A DNA stretch of 64,000 nt from Hymenobacter gelipurpurascens (GCF_900187375.1 NZ_FYEW01000002.1:310001-374000), one strand, 5' to 3'. Positions 33,209 through 42,778 are shown, counted from the stretch's first letter. Notes: generated by a model from the letters alone, not told the origin. Numbers and translations are program-made.

Positions 33209-33616
33209 ATGCAAGTTACCATCTGCCGAAAGGAGCACTTTAATGCGGCTCACCGTTTGCACAACCCCGCCTGGAGCGATGAGCAGAACCAGCGCGTGTT
33301 TGGCAAATGCAATAACCCTCATTATCACGGACATAACTACGAGTTGATTGTGCGCCTCACCGGCCCGATTGATCCGGATACGGGCTATGTCTATGATATG
33401 AAGCGGCTCAGCGACCTGATGAAACGTGAGATTCTGGATACCTTTGACCACCGCAATCTTAATCTGGACACAGAAGACTTTCGGAACTTGAACCCCACGG
33501 CGGAGAATATTGCCGTGGTCATCTGGAATCGGCTGCGGCCCCACTTGGCAGCACACCTAGGCCTATCGGTCACGCTGTATGAGACCGAACGCAATTTTGT
33601 AGAATACCATGGATAA
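33209..33616 (+). CDS. 6-pyruvoyl-tetrahydropterin synthase / QueD family protein
   Basis: A 135-residue T-fold enzyme. Zinc ligands are seen in EHFNAAHRLH (first His) and HYHGHNYEL (HxH), with the catalytic Cys in FGKCNNP and the C-terminal Glu in YETERNFVEY. Depending on partner it makes 6-carboxy-tetrahydropterin for queuosine/7-deazaguanine (QueD) or 6-pyruvoyl-tetrahydropterin. It overlaps folE by 8 bases, which supplies its substrate dihydroneopterin triphosphate. The other queuosine genes are not in the window. The ATG at 33209 is chosen over an upstream start because the family begins here. Confidence 0.9.
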   Translation: MQVTICRKEHFNAAHRLHNPAWSDEQNQRVFGKCNNPHYHGHNYELIVRLTGPIDPDTGYVYDMKRLSDLMKREILDTFDHRNLNLDTEDFRNLNPTAENIAVVIWNRLRPHLAAHLGLSVTLYETERNFVEYHG

Positions 33617-34289
33617 CCTAGTGCCCGCGGCCTCTGCTGCGGAAGGTGCAACTCCGGCCACCGATGGACATCTGGCGCCGTCGCTCCGCACCCCCCTCCG
33701 CCCCGACGCCTTCGTCCTCAGCGATGAAGAAAAGATTGACACGATTGCCGGGCATTTCCGGGAAATCATGGACGTGCTGGGGCTCGACCTCACCGACGAC
33801 AGCCTGAGCGGCACGCCCAAGCGGGTGGCTAAAATGTATGTGCAGGAGTGGTTCCGGGGCCTCAACCCCGAGCACCGTCCCGACGTGAAGCTATTCGAGA
33901 ACCGCTACCAGTACGAAAACATGCTGGTGGAGCGCGACATTACGCTGTTCTCGTGCTGTGAGCACCACTTTGTGCCCATCATCGGTAAAGCACACGTGGC
34001 GTACTTGCCCGGTGAGCATGTGGTAGGCCTCTCCAAACTCAACCGGGTAGTGCAATACTACGCGCGGCGCCCCCAGGTGCAGGAACGCCTTACCCGACAG
34101 ATTGCGGAGGAGTTGAAACAAACGTTGCACACGGATAATGTGGCCGTCCTCATCGAAGCCGACCACCTGTGCGTGATGAGCCGCGGCGTGAATGACACCA
34201 GCAGCGGCACCCTCACGGCCGAATACGGCGGCGTGTTTAAGGATGATAGTGGCCTACGCCAGGAATTTCTGCGTCTGATCGGCAAATAG
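33609..34289 (+). CDS. folE: GTP cyclohydrolase I
   Basis: A 226-residue type I GTP cyclohydrolase, which forms 7,8-dihydroneopterin triphosphate from GTP. The core starts near residue 45 (EEKIDTIAGHFREIMDVLGLD). Zinc and catalytic residues lie in SCCEHHFVPIIGKAHVAYLP and ADHLCVMSRGV, with the substrate loop GLSKLNRVVQYYARRPQVQE. The first 40 residues are variable and partly disordered. It is translationally coupled to the PTPS/QueD-like gene (8-base overlap). The product also feeds folate synthesis, where FolB (5801-6166) acts. Confidence 0.96.
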   Translation: MDNLVPAASAAEGATPATDGHLAPSLRTPLRPDAFVLSDEEKIDTIAGHFREIMDVLGLDLTDDSLSGTPKRVAKMYVQEWFRGLNPEHRPDVKLFENRYQYENMLVERDITLFSCCEHHFVPIIGKAHVAYLPGEHVVGLSKLNRVVQYYARRPQVQERLTRQIAEELKQTLHTDNVAVLIEADHLCVMSRGVNDTSSGTLTAEYGGVFKDDSGLRQEFLRLIGK

Positions 34290-34511
34290 CCCTCCCGCAG
34301 TATACGGCTGGCTGCGTGTGCCGGGGCGCCGGTTGCCCTTAGGTGCCTGCGCCAGTGGCCTACGCGCTTTTAGGTGCTAGGCCACTGCTTGGCTGTGCAT
34401 AATTATTCTGTTGCGAGTTGTCAGTTGCCTGCTAGCTTGCACCCTCGATCCTACTTTTTGCTGCGGCGCTGCTTTACCAGCGCCCAGCACTACTCCTGGC
34501 AACTCAAGAAA

Positions 34512-35426
34512 ATGTCCCGCAAAGTTCTTATTACCGGTGGTACCGGCCTGATTGGCACTCGGCTCGCCGAAATGCTCATTGATGCCGGCTACGAAGTGGC
34601 TTTGCTTAGCCGCCAGCCCGGTACCTCGCGCTACCGTGGTTTCCGCTGGGATCCGCAGGCCGGTTCCATTGATGAAGCCGCCGTCACGTACGCCGACTAC
34701 ATTATTAACTTGGCCGGCAGCAGCGTATCGGATGGTAAATGGACGAATGAGCGCAAGCGCGATATCCTTTCCAGCCGCTTAGCCGGGACAGAGCTGATTG
34801 CCCGCGAGCTGGCCAAAGGCAACCACCATGTGCGTGCGTTCATCTCGGCATCAGCCATTGGTATTTATGGCGACCAGGATGACAAGGTGGTGAACGAGCA
34901 AAGCCCACCGGCTGCCAACGATTTCCTGGCCGATGTCTGTCAGAAGTGGGAGGCTGCGGCCCAGAGCGTCGCCCAGAACGATATCCGAACTGCCATTTTC
35001 CGTATCGGCATTGTGCTGAGTCCTGATGGGGGTGCGCTGGTACCCTTAGCTCGCGTGGTGAAGATGATGGCCGGCGCGCCACTGGGTACCGGTCGGCAGT
35101 ATATGTCCTGGATTCATCTCGATGACCTGTGCCGCCTCCTGATTCAGGCCCTGGAAGAGCCCAAGTGGGAAGGCACATACAACGCCGTATCGCCCAATCC
35201 CGTCACCAACAAAGACTTTACCGAAACTCTGGCTGGCGTGCTGCATCGCCCATTGGTGCTACCCAAAGTTCCGGAGTTTGGCCTGAAGCTCATGATGGGC
35301 GAGATGAGCGAAATTGTGCTGGCCTCGCAACGGGTCAGCGCTGAGAAGGTACTGAAGCAGGGCTTTGAATTTGAATACCCTACGCTGAAAGTAGCCCTGG
35401 AATCCTTCTACGGCGAAGAGGTCTAG
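34512..35426 (+). CDS. TIGR01777-family NAD-dependent epimerase/dehydratase-like protein
   Basis: A 304-residue extended short-chain dehydrogenase with the Rossmann motif VLITGGTGLIGTRLAEML at the start, INLAGSSV, ISASAIGIYGDQ (catalytic Tyr region) and RIGIVLSPDGGAL. These are hallmarks of the YfcH/TIGR01777 group, whose substrate is unknown. The frame is open to 34374, but the ATG at 34512 places the Rossmann motif at the N-terminus as in relatives. The TAG stop is inside a CTAGGCCAC motif copy and a strong terminator follows. Confidence 0.92.
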   Translation: MSRKVLITGGTGLIGTRLAEMLIDAGYEVALLSRQPGTSRYRGFRWDPQAGSIDEAAVTYADYIINLAGSSVSDGKWTNERKRDILSSRLAGTELIARELAKGNHHVRAFISASAIGIYGDQDDKVVNEQSPPAANDFLADVCQKWEAAAQSVAQNDIRTAIFRIGIVLSPDGGALVPLARVVKMMAGAPLGTGRQYMSWIHLDDLCRLLIQALEEPKWEGTYNAVSPNPVTNKDFTETLAGVLHRPLVLPKVPEFGLKLMMGEMSEIVLASQRVSAEKVLKQGFEFEYPTLKVALESFYGEEV

Positions 35427-35440
35427 GCCACTCTTAAAGT

Positions 35441-35477
35441 AAAAAGCCCTCTGCTTACGTAAGCAGAGGGCTTTTTT
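35441..35477. terminator. Bidirectional palindromic terminator
   Basis: A perfect 36-base palindrome (arm AAAAAGCCCTCTGCTTAC) with six T at its end. It serves the TIGR01777 gene and the convergent penicillin-binding protein gene. Confidence 0.95.
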
Positions 35478-35506
35478 GTGATCTTACCAAGGCCTGGGCT
35501 TCTTGG

Positions 35507-37882
35507 CTATTTCAGGCTATCGGGCACTGGCACGGTGCCATTGTTGAGGTTCTCCAGCAGGTTATCAACCACGATAGAATCTACCGCTTCTACGCGCCGG
35601 CGCCGCGGCTCTTCCGTGATGCAGTTATACTTCTTATTGATTTTGACGGTAGCCTGCGGGAACGGACCCATCGTGATGCCCAGGTCCGGGTCGCGGTACA
35701 CCTTCTCCATGTACTTGCCGAAAATGGGTAGCGCCATGCGCCCACCTTCGCCCTGCTGGGAGCCCTGAAAGTGAATGCTGCGGTCTTCACCGCCCACCCA
35801 AACACCCGTTACCAAATCCTTCGTGACGCCCATGTACCACCCGTCGGAGTAGTTGCTGGTGGTGCCGGTTTTGCCCCCGATCTGGTTGTTTTTCCGCCAC
35901 AGCTCGTAGTCCCAGAGGGCTTGCGAAGTTCCGCCGGGCTCCTCCATACCGCCGCGCAGCATGTACAGCATCAGCCAGGCCGTTTCGGTGGGGATTACGC
36001 GCTTCTGCTGGGGGTCAAACTGCTTGATGACGTTGCCGTTCTGGTCTTCGATGCGTGTGATGAGCATGGGTTCGGGCCGGAAGCCCTGGTTCACGAACGT
36101 GCTGTAGGCGTTCACCATTTCATACACGCTTACGTCGCCACCGGAGCCTAGGCCTATGCTGGGTACCGGTAGCAGCTTGCTCCGGATGCCGACTTTGTGC
36201 GCATACTTGGCCACGTTGTCCCACCCGACTTTCTCGGTGAGCTGGGCCGTCACGGAGTTCACGGAGCGCGCCATGGCGTAGCGCAGGGTCATGTTCATGC
36301 CGGTGTACTCGCGGGTCACGTTGTCGGGCTGCCACTCCATCGGCTTGCCGTCCTCGATGTAGTTGATGGTGACGCGCTTATCCTGTATCCGGTCGCAGGG
36401 CGTGTAGCCGTTGTCGAGGGCGGTGAGGTACACAAAGGGCTTGAAGGTAGAGCCCGCCTGGCGCTTGCCCTGCTTTACGTGGTCGTACTGGAAAAACTTG
36501 TAGTCTAGGCCACCTACCCACGCCTTGATCTGGCCCGTGAAGGGGTCCATGGTCATCATTCCCGCGTGCAGGAAGTGCTTGTAGTATGCTAAGGAATCAA
36601 GCGGAGAAAGCTCCAAAGAATCCACGCCGTCGCCTTTCCAAGTGAACACGGCCATCTTGCGTTTGCGGTGCAAGGCGGCTTCCAGTTCCTCGGGCCGGCC
36701 TTTGTAGCGCTCGGCCAGTTCTTTGTACTGCTCCGTGCGCTTGATCTGGGTTTCGATGAAATTAGGAATCTCCTTGCCCTTCTCATCTACCCACGGGTTT
36801 TGGTCGCGGTTGCGCCAGAAGTTATCAAACTGCCGCTGCAGCGTTTTCATGCGCTCATGCACCGCTTCCTCGGCATAGGTCTGCATGCGCGAGTCGAGGG
36901 TGGTGTAGATGCGTAAGCCATCCCGGTACATATCGTAACCGTTCTCTTTGCACCAGTCCGATACCTGCTGGCTGATGGCGCCTCGGAAGTAGTTCTCCGG
37001 CCCATCGACGTGCTTTTCAACCTGGTAGCGAAGCCCAAGCGGGCGAGCCTGATACTCCTGCACCTGCGCTGGAGTTAAATAGCCAGCCTGGCCCATGCGC
37101 GTGAGCACGAGGTTGCGCCGGCGCATGGCAGCCTCCGGATGGAAGCGGGCGTTGTAGGCTGTGGGGGCATTCACGGCTCCAATGAGCATGGCGGCCTGCT
37201 CGGGCTGCAGGCTGTCGGGCGAGGTGCTGAAAAACGTTTTAGAGGCTACCTTAATACCGAAAGAACTGGACCCATAATCCACGGTATTGAGGTAGAGGCG
37301 CAGGATTTCATCCTTGGTGTAGCGCCGCTCCAGCTCCACGCTGGTCAGCCATTCTTTGGTCTTGCTGATGACGGTACCCAGCAACGGAATGTGGCCTAGG
37401 CCGCCGGTATTTTCATCGCGGCGGGTTTTATAGAGGTTTTTGGCCAGCTGCTGCGTGATGGTAGAGCCGCCACCGCTGCCGCCGCGCACCACGCCAGCCA
37501 CGGCGCGGGCAATGGCGGTAGCATCAATGCCGGAATGGTCGTAGTAGCGTACGTCCTCAGTGGCAATAAGCGCCTTGGTCAGCCAGGGCGACATCTCATT
37601 GAGCCGCACTGGGTAGCGGTTTTCGCGGAAGTAGCGGCCCATCAGTACGCCATCGGCTGTATACACCTCGGAGGGTTGCTCCACCTTGGGGTTTTCCAGC
37701 TCCTCCAGGCTCGGCGACTTGCCAAACAGGAACAGGAAGTTCATGCTGACTAGGATAGGATAGAGCAGAAAAACGCCCAGGCCTACCACGAAAAATCCCC
37801 ACAGGGTACGCGAAAGAATGTTAGGCCACCTCCGGGCGGGCCGGGTGGGTGAAACTTGTTTTGGAGAGTCGGGTGCGGACAT
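35507..37882 (-). CDS. Class A penicillin-binding protein (glycosyltransferase/transpeptidase)
   Basis: A 791-residue bifunctional peptidoglycan synthase. One membrane helix near residues 28-50 is followed by the GT51 glycosyltransferase domain (TEDVRYYDHSGID with the catalytic Glu, STITQQLAKNLY, TVDYGSSSFGI). The transpeptidase domain has SxxK as STFK (about residue 477), SxN as SVN, and KTG in GGKTGTTSNYSDGW (about 670). It polymerises and crosslinks the cell wall from the periplasmic side of the inner membrane. It resembles PBP1A of Bacteroidota. Monocistronic. Confidence 0.95.
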   Translation of the reverse strand: MSAPDSPKQVSPTRPARRWPNILSRTLWGFFVVGLGVFLLYPILVSMNFLFLFGKSPSLEELENPKVEQPSEVYTADGVLMGRYFRENRYPVRLNEMSPWLTKALIATEDVRYYDHSGIDATAIARAVAGVVRGGSGGGSTITQQLAKNLYKTRRDENTGGLGHIPLLGTVISKTKEWLTSVELERRYTKDEILRLYLNTVDYGSSSFGIKVASKTFFSTSPDSLQPEQAAMLIGAVNAPTAYNARFHPEAAMRRRNLVLTRMGQAGYLTPAQVQEYQARPLGLRYQVEKHVDGPENYFRGAISQQVSDWCKENGYDMYRDGLRIYTTLDSRMQTYAEEAVHERMKTLQRQFDNFWRNRDQNPWVDEKGKEIPNFIETQIKRTEQYKELAERYKGRPEELEAALHRKRKMAVFTWKGDGVDSLELSPLDSLAYYKHFLHAGMMTMDPFTGQIKAWVGGLDYKFFQYDHVKQGKRQAGSTFKPFVYLTALDNGYTPCDRIQDKRVTINYIEDGKPMEWQPDNVTREYTGMNMTLRYAMARSVNSVTAQLTEKVGWDNVAKYAHKVGIRSKLLPVPSIGLGSGGDVSVYEMVNAYSTFVNQGFRPEPMLITRIEDQNGNVIKQFDPQQKRVIPTETAWLMLYMLRGGMEEPGGTSQALWDYELWRKNNQIGGKTGTTSNYSDGWYMGVTKDLVTGVWVGGEDRSIHFQGSQQGEGGRMALPIFGKYMEKVYRDPDLGITMGPFPQATVKINKKYNCITEEPRRRRVEAVDSIVVDNLLENLNNGTVPVPDSLK

Positions 37883-38241
37883 GCAGAGCTCAGTGAGACG
37901 AGCGAAACCGGCAAAACCGTTTTCGGAGCCGCAAATATACCAGTTGAACGCGGCCCAACGGCTACGGCTCAGCTGCTAACACGCAGCCCCCTACGAAGAA
38001 CCGTCTTCATACCCAGCTGATTTATCGGTTAAAGCAGTTCTCCGGATGGTTTGCCGGCTGTCGTATGGAATAACGCGAAGCTCCCGTTTCCACGTATCAT
38101 CGCCCGACTGGCCTAGGCGGTCAGGTTCAACGAAACGCGAAGCGGGAGCTTCGTGCTACAGCAGCATTAGATGCGCTATAAGTGGCTTGACACGTCTGAA
38201 ACCTGAGCTGCTTTTGGCTGTGGCAGATAGTATGGGGCTTT
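37883..38241. other. Intergenic region with an inverted repeat; no gene seen
   Basis: A 359-base gap between the penicillin-binding protein gene (leader side) and the end of the histidine kinase gene. It contains the inverted repeat at 38076-38153 with a CTGGCCTAGG core. No terminator with a T-run and no convincing reading frame were found. Confidence 0.5.
38076..38153. repeat. Intergenic inverted repeat, GAAGCTCCCG family
   Basis: CGAAGCTCCCG (38076-38086) pairs with CGGGAGCTTCG (38143-38153). The sequence ACGCGAAG...GTTTC occurs beside both arms but is displaced in one, suggesting an internal deletion. The loop holds ACTGGCCTAGG (about 38108-38118). Confidence 0.65.
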
Positions 38242-39489
38242 TCAGAATCGCACCTGCAGGGTGTGCAGCGCTTCGTTCTCGTCAAACAAGTAAGTCAGCT
38301 GAAAGCCATAGTACGTGCAGATCTGGTGCACGATGGACAGGCCTAGCCCCGGCGAATCGGAGGCGGCGTTGTGCTTGCGGAAACGCTCCAGCAGCAGCAT
38401 AGGGTCAGAGGCGAGGCGGGGTCCGGTGTTGGTGACCGACAGGCCAGTCGGGCTGAGATGTACGCGCAGTTTGCCGCCCCGGTGATTGTGCTTCACGGCA
38501 TTCTGCAGCAGATTTCCCACCAAAGAATCGGCCAGGGCGGGGTGCATCTGGCGCACTACGCGTTCCGTCAGCACTACTTCAGGCACCAGCTCCTTGGCCT
38601 CCCAGAAATCCTGCAACTGTTGGAGCTTTTCGCGTACTACGCCATCAAGCGGCAGCGCCACAGCTCCCGAAAACTGCCGGTTCTCAATTTTACTCAGCAG
38701 CGTAAGCGCCTGATGCAGACGGGAAAGGCGGAGTGTGGCTTTATAGAGTTCATGCACTGAAGTAGCGGCTGTTTCGGGTAGCTCCGGCAGCTGGAGCAAC
38801 TGTTCCAGTTGCGCCTGCATGATGGCCAGGGGCGTCTGGGTTTCGTGGGCCGCATTTTCGGTGAATTCCTTCAGCGCCCGGTAGTCGGCAGCCACGCGCT
38901 GGGTGAGCTGGGTTACGGCTTGGTTAAGCTCACTGAACTCATCGATGGGCGTAACGGGCAGCTCCAGCGACTGCGGCTGCTGGAGCTGGTAGCCGCGCAA
39001 CGACCCTAGCGTCCGCTGGAACGGCGCCCACAGCCACCGCGACAGCCACCGATTCAGGAGCACCAGGCTTCCAAATAAGAGGAGCATGACCGTCAGCATT
39101 ACCACCAGCACCACTTCCAGCACGTCCTCCGTTTCAATGAGCGACTTGCGCAGTGTCAGCCAATACTTTGTATGCTGCACCTGCACCGGAAACGACACTT
39201 CCCGGAAGGGCACCTGGGTTTGCTCTACGGGGTCGAACAGGAGCGTATCGGAGAGGCCGGCGGGGTGCGGTTTCCGGCGGATGGTCAGCTCCAGCGGGTT
39301 GGTTACGGCCGGAATCTGGCCCGTTTCTTTGATTTGTTTCGTCAGGTAGGCCTGATGTAATAAAAGCTGCTCATCCACCTCATGCGCCAACGCCCGCTGA
39401 ATACCCGCATACAGCAGCCCCGTACCCAGCAGGAACAGTATGGTGGCCAGGGCTAGGTAGTAGCGGTTGGTGGTAGTGAGCAGCTTCAC
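38242..39489 (-). CDS. Sensor histidine kinase
   Basis: A 415-residue two-component sensor. Two membrane segments (about residues 9-30 and 125-148) enclose a periplasmic sensor part. The phosphoacceptor His is in ENAAHETQTPLAIMQ (about residue 214). ATP-binding motifs are VGNLLQNAVKHNHRGG (N box) and DSPGLGLSIVHQIC (G box). It is coupled to the response regulator gene by a 4-base GTGA overlap. The pair is divergent from an RND efflux operon, so it may sense metal or toxic compounds; that link is inferred from position. Confidence 0.93.
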   Translation of the reverse strand: MKLLTTTNRYYLALATILFLLGTGLLYAGIQRALAHEVDEQLLLHQAYLTKQIKETGQIPAVTNPLELTIRRKPHPAGLSDTLLFDPVEQTQVPFREVSFPVQVQHTKYWLTLRKSLIETEDVLEVVLVVMLTVMLLLFGSLVLLNRWLSRWLWAPFQRTLGSLRGYQLQQPQSLELPVTPIDEFSELNQAVTQLTQRVAADYRALKEFTENAAHETQTPLAIMQAQLEQLLQLPELPETAATSVHELYKATLRLSRLHQALTLLSKIENRQFSGAVALPLDGVVREKLQQLQDFWEAKELVPEVVLTERVVRQMHPALADSLVGNLLQNAVKHNHRGGKLRVHLSPTGLSVTNTGPRLASDPMLLLERFRKHNAASDSPGLGLSIVHQICTYYGFQLTYLFDENEALHTLQVRF

Positions 39490-40163
39490 TCGGTTTCCAG
39501 CTTGTAGCCTAGGCCGTACACGGTTCTGATGTAGTTATCGGCGCCCAGCTCCTGCAGCTTCTTGCGCAGGTTTTTGAGGTGGGTGTAAATAAAGTCGAAA
39601 GAATCGGCGGCGTCGGCAGCATCGCCCCACAGGTGCTCCGCAATAGCCTCTTTGGTGAGCAGGCGGTTCGGGTTGGCCAGCAGAAACAGCAGCAGCTCAT
39701 ACTCTTTGCGGGTGAGCGTAACGGGCTGCTCCTTCACCAGCACCAGGGCCTGATCGGGGAAAACCGTCAGGTCGCGGAAGGCCAGATGGCGCTGCCCCTG
39801 AAACTGCCGCCGCCGCAGTATGGAGCGCAGGCGGGCGTTGAGCTCGGCCAGGTGAAAGGGCTTCTGTAGGTAGTCATCGGCGCCAAGCTCCAGGCCCTGC
39901 ACCTTGTCATCGAGAGAGCCGCGGGCCGAAATGATGAGCACTCCTGCTGCAGAGCTATCGGCCTTAAGCGTCCGGACCAGGTCCAGCCCCGAGCCATCCG
40001 GGAGCGTCAGATCAACCAGCACACAGTCATATTGATAAAGCTTGATCCGCTCGTGGGCCTGCTGATAATTTTCGGCGGTTTCGCACACGTAGCCATCGTG
40101 GCGCAGGTATTCCAGCAGCGTGTTGCGCAGCGGAGCTTCGTCTTCAACAATAAGGACTTTCAC
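39486..40163 (-). CDS. OmpR/PhoB-type response regulator
   Basis: A 225-residue regulator with a receiver domain (KVLIVEDEAPLRN, phosphoacceptor Asp in VLVDLTLPDG at about residue 51, conserved Lys in YLQKPFHL) and an OmpR-type winged helix (LTRKEYELLLFLLANPNRLLTKEAI, HLKNLRKKLQ, IRTVYGLGYKLE). The frame is open for 50 more codons, but the GTG at 40163 places the receiver strand at the N-terminus, as usual. It probably controls the divergent efflux operon through the 166-base gap. Confidence 0.94.
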   Translation of the reverse strand: MKVLIVEDEAPLRNTLLEYLRHDGYVCETAENYQQAHERIKLYQYDCVLVDLTLPDGSGLDLVRTLKADSSAAGVLIISARGSLDDKVQGLELGADDYLQKPFHLAELNARLRSILRRRQFQGQRHLAFRDLTVFPDQALVLVKEQPVTLTRKEYELLLFLLANPNRLLTKEAIAEHLWGDAADAADSFDFIYTHLKNLRKKLQELGADNYIRTVYGLGYKLETE

Positions 40164-40329
40164 AGAGGGGAAGGTAAGTGCTAGCAGGTAGCAGTAGCGG
40201 AGTTGTCGGCAAATAGGCGGCAGAATCTGAAGATAATCTGGAGCTACTGGCCAAAGCAGCCGAGCTAACTTCAAGATTTCCTCAGAATTACCGACCTTCT
40301 TTGTCCCGCTCATCTACTGTCTTGCTGCC

Positions 40330-41640
40330 TTGCTCCCTCCTCGTTTTACTACGTTCCGCCCCCTCAGACGTTGGGTACTACTCGTCGGGTGCTGCCTGCT
40401 GACCAGCGGTCAGCTTCGGGCCCAAGTGCCTGGTGAGCTGCGGACGCTGGAAGAGTTTCTGGCCCTGGCCCGCAGCACCAGCCCCATGCTGCGCGACTAC
40501 GCCGGCCAAGTGTCGCAGAACCGCATTGACATCCTTATCCGTGGGGCCCAGCAGCGGCCCCAGGTGGTGGGAACCGGCGCGGCGGTAGCAGCGCCCATTA
40601 TCGGGAGGCGGGCGAATGGCGAAGGTGGCCTAGGCTATGATGAGGCCGTATCGAACGGAGGAAACTATGCGGCCGTGGCCAGCGCCAGCCAACCTATTTT
40701 CAATAGCCCCGTGCTGCGCAACGATTACCGCATTCTGGAAAGCCAGGGACTGGTGCTGCGTAATACCCGCCAGCTGGCCGGCCTCGATTTGCGCCGCAGC
40801 ATCACGGACCAGTTTCTGACGGCCTTCGCCGCCGAGCAGCAATGGACCTACAACCAGAGCCTATTGCGGCAGCTACGGCAGCAAGATGGGCAATTGCGCC
40901 AGCTGGTGAATGCCGGTGTGTACAAGCAAACCCAGTATCTGGCTTTCTATGCCTCCGTCCGGAATCAGGAGGTAAGCACCCAGCAAGCCCGCCTTACCTA
41001 CCGCCGCGAGCTGGGCACCCTGCGCTACCTGGCCGGCGCCTCTGATACCGCTCTTGTGCGGCTGCAGGCACCCAACCCGCCCACACACCGCGCTCTGGCC
41101 GGCCTCGGCTCCATCACCCAGCGCCAATACCAGCTCGATAGCCTCCGCCTGCGCCTCGACCGGGAAGCGGTGGATTTGCGTTACCGGCCGCAGCTGAGCT
41201 GGGTGCTTGATGCAGGCCTACAATCGTCGAGGGCGGCGCCGGTGTACCTGGGGCGTAGCTTTGGCTTTAGTGGTGGCCTAGCCCTTTCAATGCCCATTTT
41301 TGACGGGCATCAGCGCCAGCTCAACTACGCCCGAATTGAGCTATCGGAGCAAACGCGGGTGGCCTACCGAACTTTTCTTACTACTCAGCGCCGCCAGCAA
41401 TATCAGCAGCTGGAGGGCCTGACCCGCGAGTCGGACCAGTTGATTGCCACCATTCGGGAGCAGCTGCGCATTGCGGCGGCCCTCGTAGATGCCGGCCGCC
41501 AGCAGCTCACCACCGGCGACATTACCATTCTGGATTATCTGCAGCTGGTCAGCAGCTACCGGGGCTTCCAATTCAGCCTGACCCAAGCCGAAACGGAGCG
41601 CCTGCGCAACCTGTATGCCCTTGATTACCTAGGCGAATAA
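40330..41640 (+). CDS. TolC-family outer-membrane efflux channel
   Basis: A 436-residue protein with a signal peptide (WVLLVGCCLLTSGQLRAQ) and the long helical hairpins of TolC (EEFLALARSTSPMLRDYAGQVSQNR; second half TRESDQLIATIREQLRIAAALVDAG). Start is a TTG at 40330, since no ATG precedes the signal peptide. It is the first gene of an operon with an adaptor and an RND pump and should form the outer-membrane exit duct. Confidence 0.9.
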   Translation: MLPPRFTTFRPLRRWVLLVGCCLLTSGQLRAQVPGELRTLEEFLALARSTSPMLRDYAGQVSQNRIDILIRGAQQRPQVVGTGAAVAAPIIGRRANGEGGLGYDEAVSNGGNYAAVASASQPIFNSPVLRNDYRILESQGLVLRNTRQLAGLDLRRSITDQFLTAFAAEQQWTYNQSLLRQLRQQDGQLRQLVNAGVYKQTQYLAFYASVRNQEVSTQQARLTYRRELGTLRYLAGASDTALVRLQAPNPPTHRALAGLGSITQRQYQLDSLRLRLDREAVDLRYRPQLSWVLDAGLQSSRAAPVYLGRSFGFSGGLALSMPIFDGHQRQLNYARIELSEQTRVAYRTFLTTQRRQQYQQLEGLTRESDQLIATIREQLRIAAALVDAGRQQLTTGDITILDYLQLVSSYRGFQFSLTQAETERLRNLYALDYLGE

Positions 41641-41679
41641 AGTGGCCTAGCGGGTCGCTGTTCTCTGATTTTCAAACCA

Positions 41680-42654
41680 ATGAATCACCCTTTCTTTAGC
41701 TCGTTGTCTCGTTCCCTCACCCGCTCCCAGTGGGCTGTAGGCCTGTTGCTGCTGGTGCTGTGTACGCAGTGCCAAGGCCCCGATTCTGCCGCGGCGGAAG
41801 AAGATACCGGCGAAGAAGAAATTAAAGCGCGGGCGGCCGTCACGGTAGGCCACCTCCAGACCGATACGGTGACGGATATTCTGCACCTGACGGGCCTGAC
41901 GGCCTACCCCGCCAAGGATGTGCTGCGGGCTACCACCACCGGCTACATAATGGCGCCGGCGCCCGTACCCGGCCAGCAGGTGGGCGCTGGGCAAACCGTC
42001 TTTACAATGCAAACCAAGGAGTCGCGCACGCTCCACCTTGATAAGCTTACCGGCGACCCAAAGCTGCGTTTCAGCGGCATTATCCGCATCAGCAGCCCCC
42101 GGGCCGGCGTAATGGCTACCGTGGATAAACTGGCCGGCGATTATGTGCAGGATGGCGAGCAGCTGGGCACCGTGTATGACCAGTCGCGCTTTGGCTTTGT
42201 GCTCGATGTGCCCGTGACCCAGCTGCGCTACGTGCACACGGGGCAGCGCTGCCGCATCACGCTACCCGATGGCCGGGTGCTGCCCGGCCAGGTGGCGGAA
42301 CCGCTGCCTGCCGCCGATGTGAGCATCCAGACCCAGCGCTACACCCTCAAGCCCCTCGGGAAAGTGCCGCCCCTCCCCGAAAACCTGACCGTCACGATTG
42401 ACCTCGATAAATCGGCACCGCAGGTGGCCGGCACCCTCCCCCGCGAGGCCGTACTCACCGACGAAACCCAAACCAGCTTCTGGGTGATGCGCCTGCTCAA
42501 TGACAGCACCGCCGTGAAGGTGCCGGTAAAGACTGGCGCCGAGCAGAACGGCCGCATCGTTATCCAAAGCCCTGCTTTCTCGCCGAAAGACCGCATTGTC
42601 CTGACCGGCAACTACGGCCTCGACGACACGGCCGCCGTGCAACTCAGCCGGTAG
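41680..42654 (+). CDS. RND efflux periplasmic adaptor (membrane fusion) lipoprotein
   Basis: A 324-residue protein with a lipoprotein signal ending LLLLVLCTQC (lipid on the Cys near residue 31). The biotinyl-lipoyl-like and barrel domains are seen around residues 55-130 (PAPVPGQQVGAGQTVFTMQTKES, KLAGDYVQDGEQLGTV), and a membrane-proximal domain at the end (GRIVIQSPAFSPKDRIVLTGNYGL). It lacks the long helical hairpin of many adaptors. It bridges the TolC-like channel and the RND pump. An IR element sits between it and the pump gene. Confidence 0.88.
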   Translation: MNHPFFSSLSRSLTRSQWAVGLLLLVLCTQCQGPDSAAAEEDTGEEEIKARAAVTVGHLQTDTVTDILHLTGLTAYPAKDVLRATTTGYIMAPAPVPGQQVGAGQTVFTMQTKESRTLHLDKLTGDPKLRFSGIIRISSPRAGVMATVDKLAGDYVQDGEQLGTVYDQSRFGFVLDVPVTQLRYVHTGQRCRITLPDGRVLPGQVAEPLPAADVSIQTQRYTLKPLGKVPPLPENLTVTIDLDKSAPQVAGTLPREAVLTDETQTSFWVMRLLNDSTAVKVPVKTGAEQNGRIVIQSPAFSPKDRIVLTGNYGLDDTAAVQLSR

Positions 42655-42668
42655 GGCAGCTGCAAAAA

Positions 42669-42778
42669 GACCGTCATGCTGAGCGAAGTTGAAGCATCTC
42701 TACCTCTGGCGAACTGTTGGCCTAGCAACGATGCAACGAAGCGGTAGAGATGCTTCGACTTCGCTCAGCATGACGGTC
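42669..42778. repeat. REP-like palindrome inside the efflux operon
   Basis: Arms of 36 bases at 42669-42704 and 42743-42778 pair with one mismatch; the arm begins GACCGTCATGCTGAGCGAAG. The 38-base loop holds TTGGCCTAGCAACG. GTCATGCTGAGCGAAG palindromes are widespread in Bacteroidota intergenic DNA. Here the element lies between two genes of one operon and would form a very stable stem in the transcript. Confidence 0.9.

Noticed and set aside
33089..33556. 155-codon minus-strand frame
   Set aside because: Overlaps the PTPS/QueD-like gene, whose zinc motifs are clear, and begins in AT-rich noncoding DNA.
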